64,000 nt of DNA, from positions 41,767 to 105,766 of the forward strand of contig NZ_REFH01000013.1 of assembly GCF_003688495.1 (NCBI RefSeq), read 5' to 3'. The stretch's first letter is position 1; each line of letters starts with the position of its first letter. The stretch comes from Flavobacterium weaverense. Lineage in GTDB: Bacteria; Bacteroidota; Bacteroidia; Flavobacteriales; Flavobacteriaceae. The notes below the pieces were generated by a model. The model did not search any database, was not told where the DNA came from, and saw only the letters and a program-made list of their open reading frames with translations. Shown piece by piece: positions 55,759 through 64,000 of the stretch. Position numbers and translations under genes: made by a program.

Positions 55759-56091
55759 ATGAAAGTAGATCAAAAAGCACACACGGTAACAATACGCGAT
55801 ACGCAAGGCGATTTAGCTTCCTTTTTATTGAAGGTGACGCAACAATATAAAACTTTTGAAAAACACAATATTGTTATTGACCTCTTGATGTATAAAGAAC
55901 TTTCAGCGAGTGATATTAAATTATTCATGCCGTTGTCGAAACAACATAGAAAAGCAAAAAAATCTTTTATTGTGGTAACTTCTGATTTTGATTTCAATGC
56001 TGTTTCAGATAAGTTGATTGTTGTTCCTTCTTTATTGGAAGCGCATGATATTATAGAAATGGACGAAATTGAAAGAGACTTAGGTTTTTAG
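55759..56091 (+). CDS. STAS-like small protein
   Basis: A 110-residue protein with the alternating pattern of STAS/anti-sigma-antagonist folds: HTVTIRDTQGDLASFLLKV, HNIVIDLLMYKELSASDIKL, KKSFIVVTSDFDF and VPSLLEAHDIIEMDEIERD. In Bacteroidota this gene usually stands directly before rnz and is often mislabelled after it. It probably helps or responds to a neighbouring regulator, but that is unknown. Confidence 0.8.
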   Translation: MKVDQKAHTVTIRDTQGDLASFLLKVTQQYKTFEKHNIVIDLLMYKELSASDIKLFMPLSKQHRKAKKSFIVVTSDFDFNAVSDKLIVVPSLLEAHDIIEMDEIERDLGF

Positions 56092-56370
56092 ATAAAGTAA
56101 GCAAAGCACTTACAAGGCAAATAATTTTATTATGGCGTTGTTAATTGTTGTTTTAGCTTTGATATTAACCAATTTCTATTTTTTTATTTGAAAAGATAAT
56201 TCTTGTAGTATTTATAGAACTGTTATAAAATTTCATTTTCAAATAACCAATTTTTGCAAAGTTGAAAATGCAATAAGAAAAATCAAGTTGATTGTTTATA
56301 ATCCAGTTTCAAAGAATCAATTGTAAATGTTCAACTTTTATAAATCGAATGTTTTAAATGAAATTATAAA

Positions 56371-57276
56371 TTGAAATTAACTATACTTGGTTGCTATGCA
56401 GCCACACCTCGAACTTTTACAAATCCTACTTCGCAGATTCTTGATATAAAAAACCGACTTTTCTTAATCGATTGTGGTGAAGGTACACAAGTACAATTGC
56501 GTAAAAACAAGATTAAGTTTTCTAAAATCAATCATGTTTTTATTTCGCATTTACACGGCGATCACTTTTTTGGATTAATTGGTTTAATCTCTACCTTTAG
56601 TCTGCTGGGTAGAAATACTGATTTGCATATTCATGGTCCAAAAGGAATAAAGGAGATTATAATGCTGCAACTTCGTTTGTCTAATTCTTGGACTAATTAT
56701 GACTTATTTTTCCATGAACTAGAATCCACCGAATCTCAAATAATTTATGAGGACGATAAAGTCATTGTAAAAACGATTCCTTTAAAACATAGAGTGTATA
56801 CGAATGGTTTTTTGTTCCAAGAAAAAATAGGAGAACGCAAACTTAATATTGAAGCGGTTCAAGGATTCAAAATAGATTCTTGTTATTTCCAAAATATTAG
56901 AAATGGGAAAGACATACTTCTAGATTCTGGCCAAATTGTCGAAAATCATAAATTAAGCTTTGATCCAGTTGCCGCAAAAAGTTATGCGTTTTGCTCTGAT
57001 ACTTCATACAACGAATCTATTATTAAAATTATCGAAAATGTAGATGTATTGTACCATGAATCTACCTTTTTACAATCCGAAGAAAGTTTAGCTAGTAAGA
57101 CACTACATTCTACTGCAAAGGAAGCGGCTACTATAGCGCTTAAAGCAAATGTCAAGCAACTAATTCTTGGACATTATTCAACTCGTTATGAAAGTATCGA
57201 TTTGTTTAAAGAAGAAGCACAAACTATTTTTCCAAATGTACTTTTAGCAGATGATGGCAAAAGCTTTGATCTATAA
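56371..57276 (+). CDS. rnz: Ribonuclease Z
   Basis: A 301-residue metallo-beta-lactamase-fold endonuclease that removes the 3' trailer of tRNA precursors. The metal motif HLHGDH lies at 60-65 (VFISHLHGDHFFGLIG); ALKHR-like PLKHRVYTNGF, CSDTSY and LGHYSTRY supply the other ligands and loop. The protein starts with a TTG at 56371 (MKLTILGCYAATP); an ATG ten bases upstream is out of frame and meets a stop at once. Its 279-bp upstream spacer is long. Confidence 0.95.
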   Translation: MKLTILGCYAATPRTFTNPTSQILDIKNRLFLIDCGEGTQVQLRKNKIKFSKINHVFISHLHGDHFFGLIGLISTFSLLGRNTDLHIHGPKGIKEIIMLQLRLSNSWTNYDLFFHELESTESQIIYEDDKVIVKTIPLKHRVYTNGFLFQEKIGERKLNIEAVQGFKIDSCYFQNIRNGKDILLDSGQIVENHKLSFDPVAAKSYAFCSDTSYNESIIKIIENVDVLYHESTFLQSEESLASKTLHSTAKEAATIALKANVKQLILGHYSTRYESIDLFKEEAQTIFPNVLLADDGKSFDL

Positions 57277-57362
57277 AGAGCTAGAACAAAATCAACGCAA
57301 GAATTTGTCTGAACGCTCAAATTAACTTCTACATTAAAAACGAACTTTTAAATTATAATAAC

Positions 57363-58007
57363 ATGAACGACTTAAGTAATTATAGAAAATCCTATGAGAA
57401 AAGTGAATTGTTAGAATCTAACATTCCTGAAGACCCAATTAACCTTTTTAACAGATGGTTTCATGAAGTAGAAGACTTTGGTGGAGACAGCGAAGTTAAT
57501 GCGATGACGGTATCTACAATTGGATTAGATGGCTTTCCCAAGTCTAGAGTAGTATTGCTAAAAAAGTTCACAGAAGAAGGTTTTATTTTTTACACGAATT
57601 ACAATTCGGAAAAGGGTAAGGCTATAGAGGAAAACGCTAATGTGTGTCTTTCGTTTTTTTGGCATACTTTGGAACGTCAAGTAATTATTAAAGGAATTGC
57701 AACTAAAACGCCAGCTCTCACTTCAGATAATTATTTTGAATCAAGACCACATGGAAGTAAGTTAGGAGCGATTGTATCAAACCAAAGTGAAGTTATTCCC
57801 TCGAGAGCTTTTTTAGAAGAAAACCTGAAGCAATTAGAAGGTGATTATGAAGGAATTGTTATTCCGAGACCGGATCATTGGGGAGGATTTTTAGTGACTC
57901 CTTTAGAGGTTGAATTTTGGCAAGGACGACCTAATAGATTACACGATAGAATTCGATATAAAAGTCAAGAAGATTTTAGTTGGAAAATTGAGCGATTATC
58001 TTCATAA
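57363..58007 (+). CDS. pdxH: Pyridoxamine 5'-phosphate oxidase
   Basis: A 214-residue FMN enzyme that makes pyridoxal 5'-phosphate from the pyridoxine or pyridoxamine phosphates. Family blocks are NAMTVSTIGLDGFPKSRVV, FYTNYNSEKGKAIEENANV, FFWHTLERQVIIKG, SRPHGSKLGAIVSNQS and EFWQGRPNRLHDRIRY. The length is normal. It lies 86 bp after rnz on the same strand. Confidence 0.97.
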   Translation: MNDLSNYRKSYEKSELLESNIPEDPINLFNRWFHEVEDFGGDSEVNAMTVSTIGLDGFPKSRVVLLKKFTEEGFIFYTNYNSEKGKAIEENANVCLSFFWHTLERQVIIKGIATKTPALTSDNYFESRPHGSKLGAIVSNQSEVIPSRAFLEENLKQLEGDYEGIVIPRPDHWGGFLVTPLEVEFWQGRPNRLHDRIRYKSQEDFSWKIERLSS

Positions 58008-58169
58008 TGTAGGAAATATATATGTGTTAACATTTTATTAGTGTAGTTCATCGATTATTTTTGGTAGTTTAACGATGTTTTGATTATGTTTGATCTAAGA
58101 AAGAAACATATTATATAAATATTAAAGTTGTTTGCCCCACAATCTACTTTAAACTTAAACTACTAAATT

Positions 58170-58673
58170 ATGAAGCTAACATTACTCCGTACATTATTGC
58201 TTGCAGCAGTAATCTGCACAATGAATTCTTGCTCTGCTGATAGTTCAGAAAACGAAACAGTAAGTACTACTGTAGAGAAAGTAGTTAGTTATAATTATAA
58301 TACTATCGAGCTTGAAACTATGGAATTGATAAATGAACATAGAGTAAGCGTAGGACTTAACCGTCTTGAGAAAATCAATCACATGTCTTACAAATCAGAA
58401 GAGCATGACAATTATATGATTGCTAACAATGTTGTTAATCACAATGATTTCACTGCACGTTCAGAAAATATAATGAAAACTTTAGGAGCTAAGTCTGTAA
58501 GTGAAAATATTGCTTACAACTTCAACACTCCAGAGTCAGTTTTGAAAGCGTGGTTAGCTAGTCCTGGTCACAAAGAAAATATCGAAGGTAACTTCACACA
58601 TTTTGGAATTGCAATAAAAGAAAACCCTGCTAATGGCAAAAAATATTATACTAATATTTTTGCAAAGATTTAA
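58170..58673 (+). CDS. CAP-domain lipoprotein
   Basis: A 167-residue lipoprotein; the leader LLAAVICTMNSC has its lipobox Cys at residue 21. The CAP/SCP-PR1 domain (about 45-165) shows ELINEHRVSVGLNRL, NVVNHNDFTARSENIM, SVSENIAYNF and VLKAWLASPGHKENI, with the typical His and Glu of the cavity. Bacterial CAP proteins of this kind are found on the surface or in the periplasm; their activity is unclear. A terminator follows its stop. Confidence 0.9.
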   Translation: MKLTLLRTLLLAAVICTMNSCSADSSENETVSTTVEKVVSYNYNTIELETMELINEHRVSVGLNRLEKINHMSYKSEEHDNYMIANNVVNHNDFTARSENIMKTLGAKSVSENIAYNFNTPESVLKAWLASPGHKENIEGNFTHFGIAIKENPANGKKYYTNIFAKI

Positions 58674-58693
58674 GTTGAATTTTTTATTATTAG

Positions 58694-58726
58694 AAGGTTG
58701 TCTTATCCCCAAAAGACAGCCTTTTA
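58694..58726 (+). terminator. Terminator of the CAP-domain gene
   Basis: AAGGTTGTCTT and AAGACAGCCTTTT flank a short loop, with one G-U pair, 20 bp past the stop codon. Confidence 0.85.
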
Positions 58727-58739
58727 TGTTTTATAATGT

Positions 58740-59422
58740 TTCTTAATTTCATATAACAAGATGTTGTTTAACAAGATATTGTTGTTAGTTGGTACCTTGA
58801 TAATTTTAAAATACTAATCTCATTTTTGTAAACTGCAGAAAACGATTTCTTCTAAATTAAAACTTTCATTTCCACCCTCATTTTACTCCTGAGTACTATT
58901 TTGTAAACTTTGAATTAAAAGTGCGGCATTGAGCTTACTAACTAGTTTAAACATCGTGTATCACTCCTATTATAGTTGCACAATTTTATCTTCTACATTT
59001 TTAACTAGACGATTTTCACAACTTCATGAATATGTCGAAAAAGTAGTTTTTTAAAATTATTTAGTTTTGACTAATATTAATTTTTATATCGTTTCGAAAT
59101 ATCAAGTTTTGGCGCATAAATTTCATACTAATATTTTTTCACGTTGAGGTTTTATTGGTTTGATAGACTAATGTTGTAAAGATTGAAATAGCACTCGGTT
59201 TAAATAGAGTAGATGTGGTAGCTTTATAATTTTTGTGCCTCTAGTACATCTTAATTGAAAGTGTAAGGAAGTTTTATTTAGAATAGATGTTGGTCTTGAT
59301 CTTTCTTCAAAATGAGTTGTAACGCTTCAATTAAATTTTATAGAATATTAAATGCAATAGTATTATTTAGCAATAACATTTAAATAGCAGAATAAGAAAA
59401 CTGCTTGATTTGTAGAATAAGA
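58740..59422. other. Long intergenic region, nothing recognised
   Basis: About 680 AT-rich bases between convergent genes. No frame with family resemblance, RNA gene or repeat was seen on either strand. Confidence 0.5.
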
Positions 59423-59449
59423 AAAGGCTGTCAATACTGACAGCCTTTA
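59423..59449 (-). terminator. Terminator of the PorP/OmpA cluster
   Basis: AAAGGCTGTCA and TGACAGCCTTT flank ATAC; the minus strand runs on into TTTCTTATTC. It lies 22 bp past the OmpA-family stop. Confidence 0.88.
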
Positions 59450-59470
59450 GCTTTTGATAATGAATTTAAT

Positions 59471-61411
59471 TTATAATGCGATTATAATAAATTCACTTCT
59501 TCTATTCATTTGGTGTTCCTCTTCAGTACAATCTACGTTATCAGCACATCTATTTACTAATTGCGTTTCTCCGTATCCTTTTCCAGTTAACCTATTTGAG
59601 TTTATACCATTTTTAACTAACCAGTTAATTGTAGATTTAGCTCTTCTGTCAGATAGATTTTCATTGTATTTAAATGTCTGTCTACTATCAGTGTGAGATC
59701 TAATATCTAATCTCATAGTTGGATTCTGATTTAGTACATCTAAAATTTTCTCTAAATCTAAGGCTGCTTCTTGCCTGATGTTTGATTTATCAAGATCAAA
59801 GTAAATCATTTTTATATTGAAACATTTACCTAGATCATCACCAATAGTAACTACACATTTAGAACTTTCTAATGCTATCGGTAGATACGTTTTTCCATAT
59901 TCTGTTCCAACAGTTACTTTTTCTTCTTTAGTAGTGTAGTCAGTTTTTTGAGCTCTTACATAATATGTTTTACCACATTCAACGTCAAATGAATATTTTC
60001 CTTCACTGTCAGATGTTGTTGTGCTAACACTATTAAAGCTTTTATCAAATAAAGTAACTTTGGTATCAGGAAGAATCTTTTTAGTAGCTAAATCTGTTAT
60101 TTCTCCGTAATGCACTTGTTGACAAGTAATTTTCTTTTGTTCTAAGAATTTATAGATATCATCATAACCCATTCCACCATCTCTATTAGAAGTGAAAAAA
60201 CCTCTTCTCGATTTTGTATCTATTAGGTAAGCAAAATCATCCATAGGAGAGTTAATGTCTGAACCTAAATTTTTTACTTCTCCAAAAGATCCATCTTTAT
60301 TAATAGGAGCGACAAAAACGTCTAATCCCCCTAAACCAGGATGTCCATTCGAAGCAAAATATAGTTCATTTTCATCACTGATAAAAGGAAAAGTTTCTCT
60401 TCCTTCAGTATTGATACTTTTGCCCACATTTACGGGCGTACTATAGCTACCATCACTATTTATTTTTACTTTAAATAAATCAGACAAACCTATAGTTTCT
60501 GACATGTCAGAGGCAAAATAGAGTTCGCTACCGTCTGGAGTTAGGGCAGGGTGAGCTACACTATAATTGTCACTATTAAAAGGAAGTTCCGTAATATTTC
60601 CCCATTTACCGTTTTCTAATTTCGCTCTGTAAATTTTTATTAAAGTAACTTTATTTGCATCTTTTCCTTTTTTTCCATCTAGATAATTGTTTCTAGTAAA
60701 ATACATTGTTTTACCATCTTTCGTAAAAATAGGAGTAGACTCATTGAATTTAGAATTCACATTTGAATCAAACTTCTTTGGTTTACCGGGAGTCATGTCG
60801 TCACTTAAAGTAGCCGAATACAAGTTAGTAAAATGTTGATTAGTCCATTTATGCTTTCTTTGCTCAACATTTCCTGTATCTCTTGCAGAAGCGAAAATTA
60901 ATTCATTCTCGTATATTGCAGTACCATAATCAGAATACTGAGAGTTAATACCTGCATCTTCAATTTTATACCTGCCTGAATTAGCTTTTATTGCGTCAAG
61001 ATAATTTACATTTTTTATAAATAACTGTCCGCGGCTATCGTTTCCCGCTTTTTGATTGAACATTTCTAAATATTCATTAGCCTTTTCGTTCTCACCAAGA
61101 GACCTCAAAGTATGTGCGTAACGGAAATAATATTCTGGATCGATATTAGGTACATTCATTGCAAATAACTCACCGTACCATTTTGCAGCTTTTTCTAATT
61201 CTGCATTGAAATAGTAAGAATTTCCTAATTTCTTAAAAATATCTTCTGATTTATATCCTTTCTCAGCAACCTTTTCATAGGTTTTTATTGCGTCGATATA
61301 GGCATATCTTTCATACTGTTTGTCTGCTGCTGCAACTCTGCCTTTCTGTGAGTGCACATTAAGGGAAAAAGCAGTGATTATGATTATATATAAGAGTATA
61401 TTATTTTTCAT
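59471..61411 (-). CDS. OmpA-family outer membrane protein with PD40 repeats
   Basis: A 646-residue protein with a signal peptide (LNVHSQ). Domains in order: TPR-like helices at about 25-130 (DAIKTYEKVAEKGYKSEDIF), WD40-like PD40 strands at about 175-420 (FASARDTGN, YFASDMSETIGLSDLF, YFASNGHPGLGGLDVF), a CarboxypepD_reg-like beta domain at 440-515, and OmpA at about 530-646 (YFDLDKSNIRQEA, SHTDSRQTFKYN, LSDRRAKSTINWL) for peptidoglycan binding. Such proteins pair with PorP/SprF in type IX secretion loci. It starts 11 bp after the PorP/SprF gene. Confidence 0.93.
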   Translation of the reverse strand: MKNNILLYIIIITAFSLNVHSQKGRVAAADKQYERYAYIDAIKTYEKVAEKGYKSEDIFKKLGNSYYFNAELEKAAKWYGELFAMNVPNIDPEYYFRYAHTLRSLGENEKANEYLEMFNQKAGNDSRGQLFIKNVNYLDAIKANSGRYKIEDAGINSQYSDYGTAIYENELIFASARDTGNVEQRKHKWTNQHFTNLYSATLSDDMTPGKPKKFDSNVNSKFNESTPIFTKDGKTMYFTRNNYLDGKKGKDANKVTLIKIYRAKLENGKWGNITELPFNSDNYSVAHPALTPDGSELYFASDMSETIGLSDLFKVKINSDGSYSTPVNVGKSINTEGRETFPFISDENELYFASNGHPGLGGLDVFVAPINKDGSFGEVKNLGSDINSPMDDFAYLIDTKSRRGFFTSNRDGGMGYDDIYKFLEQKKITCQQVHYGEITDLATKKILPDTKVTLFDKSFNSVSTTTSDSEGKYSFDVECGKTYYVRAQKTDYTTKEEKVTVGTEYGKTYLPIALESSKCVVTIGDDLGKCFNIKMIYFDLDKSNIRQEAALDLEKILDVLNQNPTMRLDIRSHTDSRQTFKYNENLSDRRAKSTINWLVKNGINSNRLTGKGYGETQLVNRCADNVDCTEEEHQMNRRSEFIIIAL

Positions 61412-61422
61412 ACTATTTTTTT

Positions 61423-62340
61423 TTAGAAGAATCTTGGAGTTGTAATTTTGTCGTTGTTTTTGAATATCTCGTAACGTAAGAATATCTCATGAGAACCAGA
61501 ATTATAATTATTCAATCTAGTAGTTTCATGATCATATCCATATCCTATATACATTCCATCAGAAACTTGAAATCCAACCATCGCACTCAATGCTGCGCTC
61601 CATCTGTAAGCAAGTCCAACAGTGAACTTGTCTATGAACATGAAATTTGTTGAAACATCTAATTGAAGTGGAGCACCAGCAACAACCTTCGTTAAAACAG
61701 CTGGTTTAAATTTAACATCAGGACTTAAGTCAAAAACGTAACCTGCCATTAAATAATAATTGATCTTTTCTTTGAAGATAGCTATTTCATTGTCATCATA
61801 TCTTTTTGATTCAATGAAGTTAGGTATCGAGAATCCAACATAACCTTTATCAGAATGTAAATAAAGTCCAGCACCCACGTTTGGTGAGAATTTGTTATCT
61901 ATATTTTGCATTGAAGGATCTAAAGGAAAAGCATCCACAGGATTCAATTTTGTAATATCTAAGTTGAAAAGGTTAGCTGTTCCTTTTATACCAAATGATA
62001 ATTTGTAATTTTCAGAAGTTGGAATCGTATACGATAAATCTGCTGAAATAGTATTTTCATTTGTTGGTCCAATTTTATCATTTATCAACGATACGCCAAG
62101 TCCAAGATTAGTCCCGTTAAGAGGTGTGTTGATCGAAGCTACGTTTGTAACTGGAGCACCATCTAATCCTACCCATTGCGTTCGATGCATTGCAAAAATA
62201 CTCATCGCTCCTCTAGATCCGGCATAAGCTGGATTGATATTGATTGTGTTGTACATGTATTGTGTGTACTGTGCATCCTGCTGTGCAAAAGTCACAACTG
62301 TTGTAAACATCAAAAAGATTAAAAATATTTTTGTTCTCAT
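61423..62340 (-). CDS. Type IX secretion PorP/SprF-family outer membrane protein
   Basis: A 305-residue beta-barrel protein of the PorP/SprF family (T9SS). The signal peptide ends TTVVTFAQ, followed by the diagnostic QYTQYMYNTININPAYAGSR and MHRTQWVGLDGAP. A VGAGLYLHSDKGYVGFSIPN strand region and a C-terminal HEIFLRYEIF follow. SprF-like proteins serve secretion of type-B C-terminal-domain proteins, which fits the large gene just upstream. Confidence 0.95.
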   Translation of the reverse strand: MRTKIFLIFLMFTTVVTFAQQDAQYTQYMYNTININPAYAGSRGAMSIFAMHRTQWVGLDGAPVTNVASINTPLNGTNLGLGVSLINDKIGPTNENTISADLSYTIPTSENYKLSFGIKGTANLFNLDITKLNPVDAFPLDPSMQNIDNKFSPNVGAGLYLHSDKGYVGFSIPNFIESKRYDDNEIAIFKEKINYYLMAGYVFDLSPDVKFKPAVLTKVVAGAPLQLDVSTNFMFIDKFTVGLAYRWSAALSAMVGFQVSDGMYIGYGYDHETTRLNNYNSGSHEIFLRYEIFKNNDKITTPRFF

Positions 62341-62439
62341 AGTAGTTTTTTATTACGTTTAAACTAGTTCTTTTAAAAGAATTGAATTTTCCGTTAGTAC
62401 AATGTTACTACTAAATAATGGTTTCAATTCACTTTTTTA

Positions 62440-62475
62440 TAATCCTGAGGCCATAATTAATGAACCTCAGGATTT
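62440..62475 (-). terminator. Terminator of the DUF11-repeat gene
   Basis: AATCCTGAGG and CCTCAGGATT flank a 15-nt loop, about 15 bp past the stop codon at 62491; the minus strand continues into TATAAAAAAG. Confidence 0.75.
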
Positions 62476-62490
62476 AAAATTAATTAAATA

Positions 62491-64000
62491 TTATTTAGTA
62501 AGATATAGGTAACCGTCTTTTTTGTTAGTTCTAAGATCTCCATTTCCATCAACAGAAGTGTAGTTCAAGATGTAGAAATACGTTCCAGTTGGTAAACCTT
62601 CTGACTTGCTAATTGTTGTTCTTCCTCTTGAGATTCCTTCGAAATTATTACTTTGGTTATTATAGTTTTTAGTTTCAAAAACTAAAACTCCCCATCTGTT
62701 ATATATTTCAACTGTGTTCTCTGGGTAACAAGCGCTGTTGTCGATATTGTCTATTACAAAGACATCATTGATACCATCACCATTTGGAGAGAAAGCATTG
62801 TGAACTAATATTGTTCCACATCCCAGTACTAAAGATTTTTCAACCTCTACTTTATCAGAAGCACTTACTTCTGTATTACTTGGTGTAAATCCAACTGCAT
62901 TAGCGGTATTGATAACTGAATTGTTTGTTAAATCAATTTTAGTTACCGTGTAGCTTTCAGCAAATTCTTTAGAAGCACCAGGAACCAAACTAGGGATTGT
63001 TGAACTTAATCCTGTTAATGGGTCAGTAACTAGTATTTGATATAGTGTTACATTTCCTGTGTTTTTCACTTGGATTGTGTAATTTATTATATCTCCTACT
63101 AAACTATAGCCTGTTTCAGAAGCTGTTTTAACAACTTGTAATTTTGGGCTCGGAGTTAATGGTGTAATTGTACAATCTCTACAATCAGGTTTTGCAGGTA
63201 CATTGCTAGTAGGAGTAGGGTCTGTTGAAGTAGCAGTTACTTTGTCTCCAAATGGTGGAGTACCAGTAACAGTAGCTAAGTTATAAACCACACCTTTATC
63301 TATATCCGCTTGAGTTATAGAGTATGTTCCGACAAACGCATTTGCGTTAGAAGCACCAATGTTTAATGTTATTGGACTTCCTGACATTACTAATCCTGGT
63401 AAAGGATCCGTTACCGTTACATTCGTGAGAGTTACATTTCCAGTATTCGTTACTACAAATTTAAAGGTTACTATATCTCCTATGTTAGTGATTCCATCTT
63501 TGTTACTATCAACGTATACACCATCTTTTGTAATTGCAATTCCGGCTTTTTGAGTCAGTGGTGTTACAGTAGGAGTATTGTTATCAACTGAAGTACCAGA
63601 GATATCTGTTACGTCATTTCCTTTTGGATCTTTCGCAGTTGCTAAAGCAGTGTTCACTACTTTACCAGCATCGATATCCGATTGAGTAATCGTGTACGTT
63701 CCTTTGATAGCCGAGCTAGAAGCACCTACTGCAAGAGTTGCAATTGGGTTTCCAGTAATGGTTAATCCTACCATTGGATCCGTTACTACTACATTGGTAA
63801 GCGAAGTATTTCCAGTATTTGTTACTGCAAAAGTATACGTGATTACATCACCTAGTTTACCTGTTCCACTTACTACCGCTGTTTTCACAAGCGCAATACG
63901 AGGTGTTTGCGTTATAGGCGTATCAGTAGGCGTGTTGTTATCAACTGAAGTACCAGAGATATCTGTTACATCTTTATTATTTGGATCTTGCGCTGTTGCT
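62491..64000 (-). CDS. DUF11-repeat surface protein with gliding/T9SS C-terminal domain (partial)
   Basis: The frame is open to the window edge, so only the C-terminal 503 residues are seen. They consist of four or more DUF11-type beta-sandwich repeats of about 119 residues (VTNTGNTSLTNVVVTDP, VTNTGNVTLTNVTVTDP, VKNTGNVTLYQILVTDP) and a C-terminal domain: ILVHNAFSPNGDGINDVFV, VEIYNRWGVLVFETKNYNN, LPTGTYFYILNY. That domain is the gliding-motility/type-B sorting signal (CHU_C-like) for secretion by the T9SS. PorP/SprF and OmpA-family genes follow on the same strand. Confidence 0.94.
   Translation of the reverse strand, partial: ATAQDPNNKDVTDISGTSVDNNTPTDTPITQTPRIALVKTAVVSGTGKLGDVITYTFAVTNTGNTSLTNVVVTDPMVGLTITGNPIATLAVGASSSAIKGTYTITQSDIDAGKVVNTALATAKDPKGNDVTDISGTSVDNNTPTVTPLTQKAGIAITKDGVYVDSNKDGITNIGDIVTFKFVVTNTGNVTLTNVTVTDPLPGLVMSGSPITLNIGASNANAFVGTYSITQADIDKGVVYNLATVTGTPPFGDKVTATSTDPTPTSNVPAKPDCRDCTITPLTPSPKLQVVKTASETGYSLVGDIINYTIQVKNTGNVTLYQILVTDPLTGLSSTIPSLVPGASKEFAESYTVTKIDLTNNSVINTANAVGFTPSNTEVSASDKVEVEKSLVLGCGTILVHNAFSPNGDGINDVFVIDNIDNSACYPENTVEIYNRWGVLVFETKNYNNQSNNFEGISRGRTTISKSEGLPTGTYFYILNYTSVDGNGDLRTNKKDGYLYLTK
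63568..63977. repeat. Tandem DNA-level repeat inside the DUF11 gene
   Basis: The block GTTATCAACTGAAGTACCAG with AGATATCTGTTAC occurs at about 63578-63612 and again 357 bp further right (63935-63969). 357 bp is 119 codons, one DUF11 repeat plus linker, so neighbouring repeats are still very similar at DNA level. Confidence 0.8.

Noticed and set aside
55759..56091. Ribonuclease Z fragment
   Set aside because: The name often given to this gene comes from its neighbour; the sequence has no metallo-beta-lactamase motif and looks STAS-like.

Overview
The window is AT-rich DNA from a Bacteroidota chromosome, most likely Flavobacterium or a close relative. The grounds are the PorP/SprF, OmpA and gliding/T9SS C-terminal-domain genes, TAnnTTTG promoter boxes, very frequent short signal peptides and lipoboxes, and the protein families present. 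The genus is an inference. No rRNA, tRNA or CRISPR was seen.

Left part (1-27.6 kb) is mostly ordinary chromosome: a partial M20 amidohydrolase with a GNAT acetyltransferase; a CocE/NonD-type hydrolase; a tandem pair of secreted amidohydrolases, with metal ligands missing from the smaller protein and from the N-terminal half of the larger one; comM; a decayed lipoprotein gene; a DEAD-box helicase; a YpfJ-type zinc peptidase; a 1336-residue hybrid histidine kinase; an aldehyde dehydrogenase; panB with an RluA-type pseudouridine synthase; and a pyridine nucleotide-disulfide oxidoreductase.

Middle part (about 28-48.9 kb) is an accessory region and the most interesting part. More than 15 small, mostly secreted, lipoprotein or membrane genes all read on the minus strand. 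Between about 32.2 and 45.1 kb they are separated by imperfect inverted-repeat elements of 117-156 bp. In most cases the stop codon of one gene lies 1-15 nt from the element and the next start lies 27-73 nt beyond it. The outer ends resemble integron core sites (TAAC...GTTA, often GTTAGCAG), so the layout is that of an integron cassette array. At the upstream end lies a tyrosine recombinase gene with all catalytic residues encoded but broken by two stops, one frameshift and a 317-bp insertion. That insertion has terminal inverted repeats and encodes a small GIY-YIG protein. Several cassettes are split or decayed, so the system looks old and possibly inactive.

Right part (49-64 kb) returns to core genes: L-serine dehydratase, a secreted M14 peptidase, a tiny lipoprotein, a pyrR-pyrB-STAS-like-rnz-pdxH run, a CAP-domain lipoprotein, and a minus-strand cluster of a large DUF11-repeat protein with a T9SS/gliding C-terminal domain (running off the window), PorP/SprF and an OmpA-family protein. 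The last three probably work together, PorP/SprF and the OmpA-like protein serving type IX secretion or anchoring of the repeat protein.
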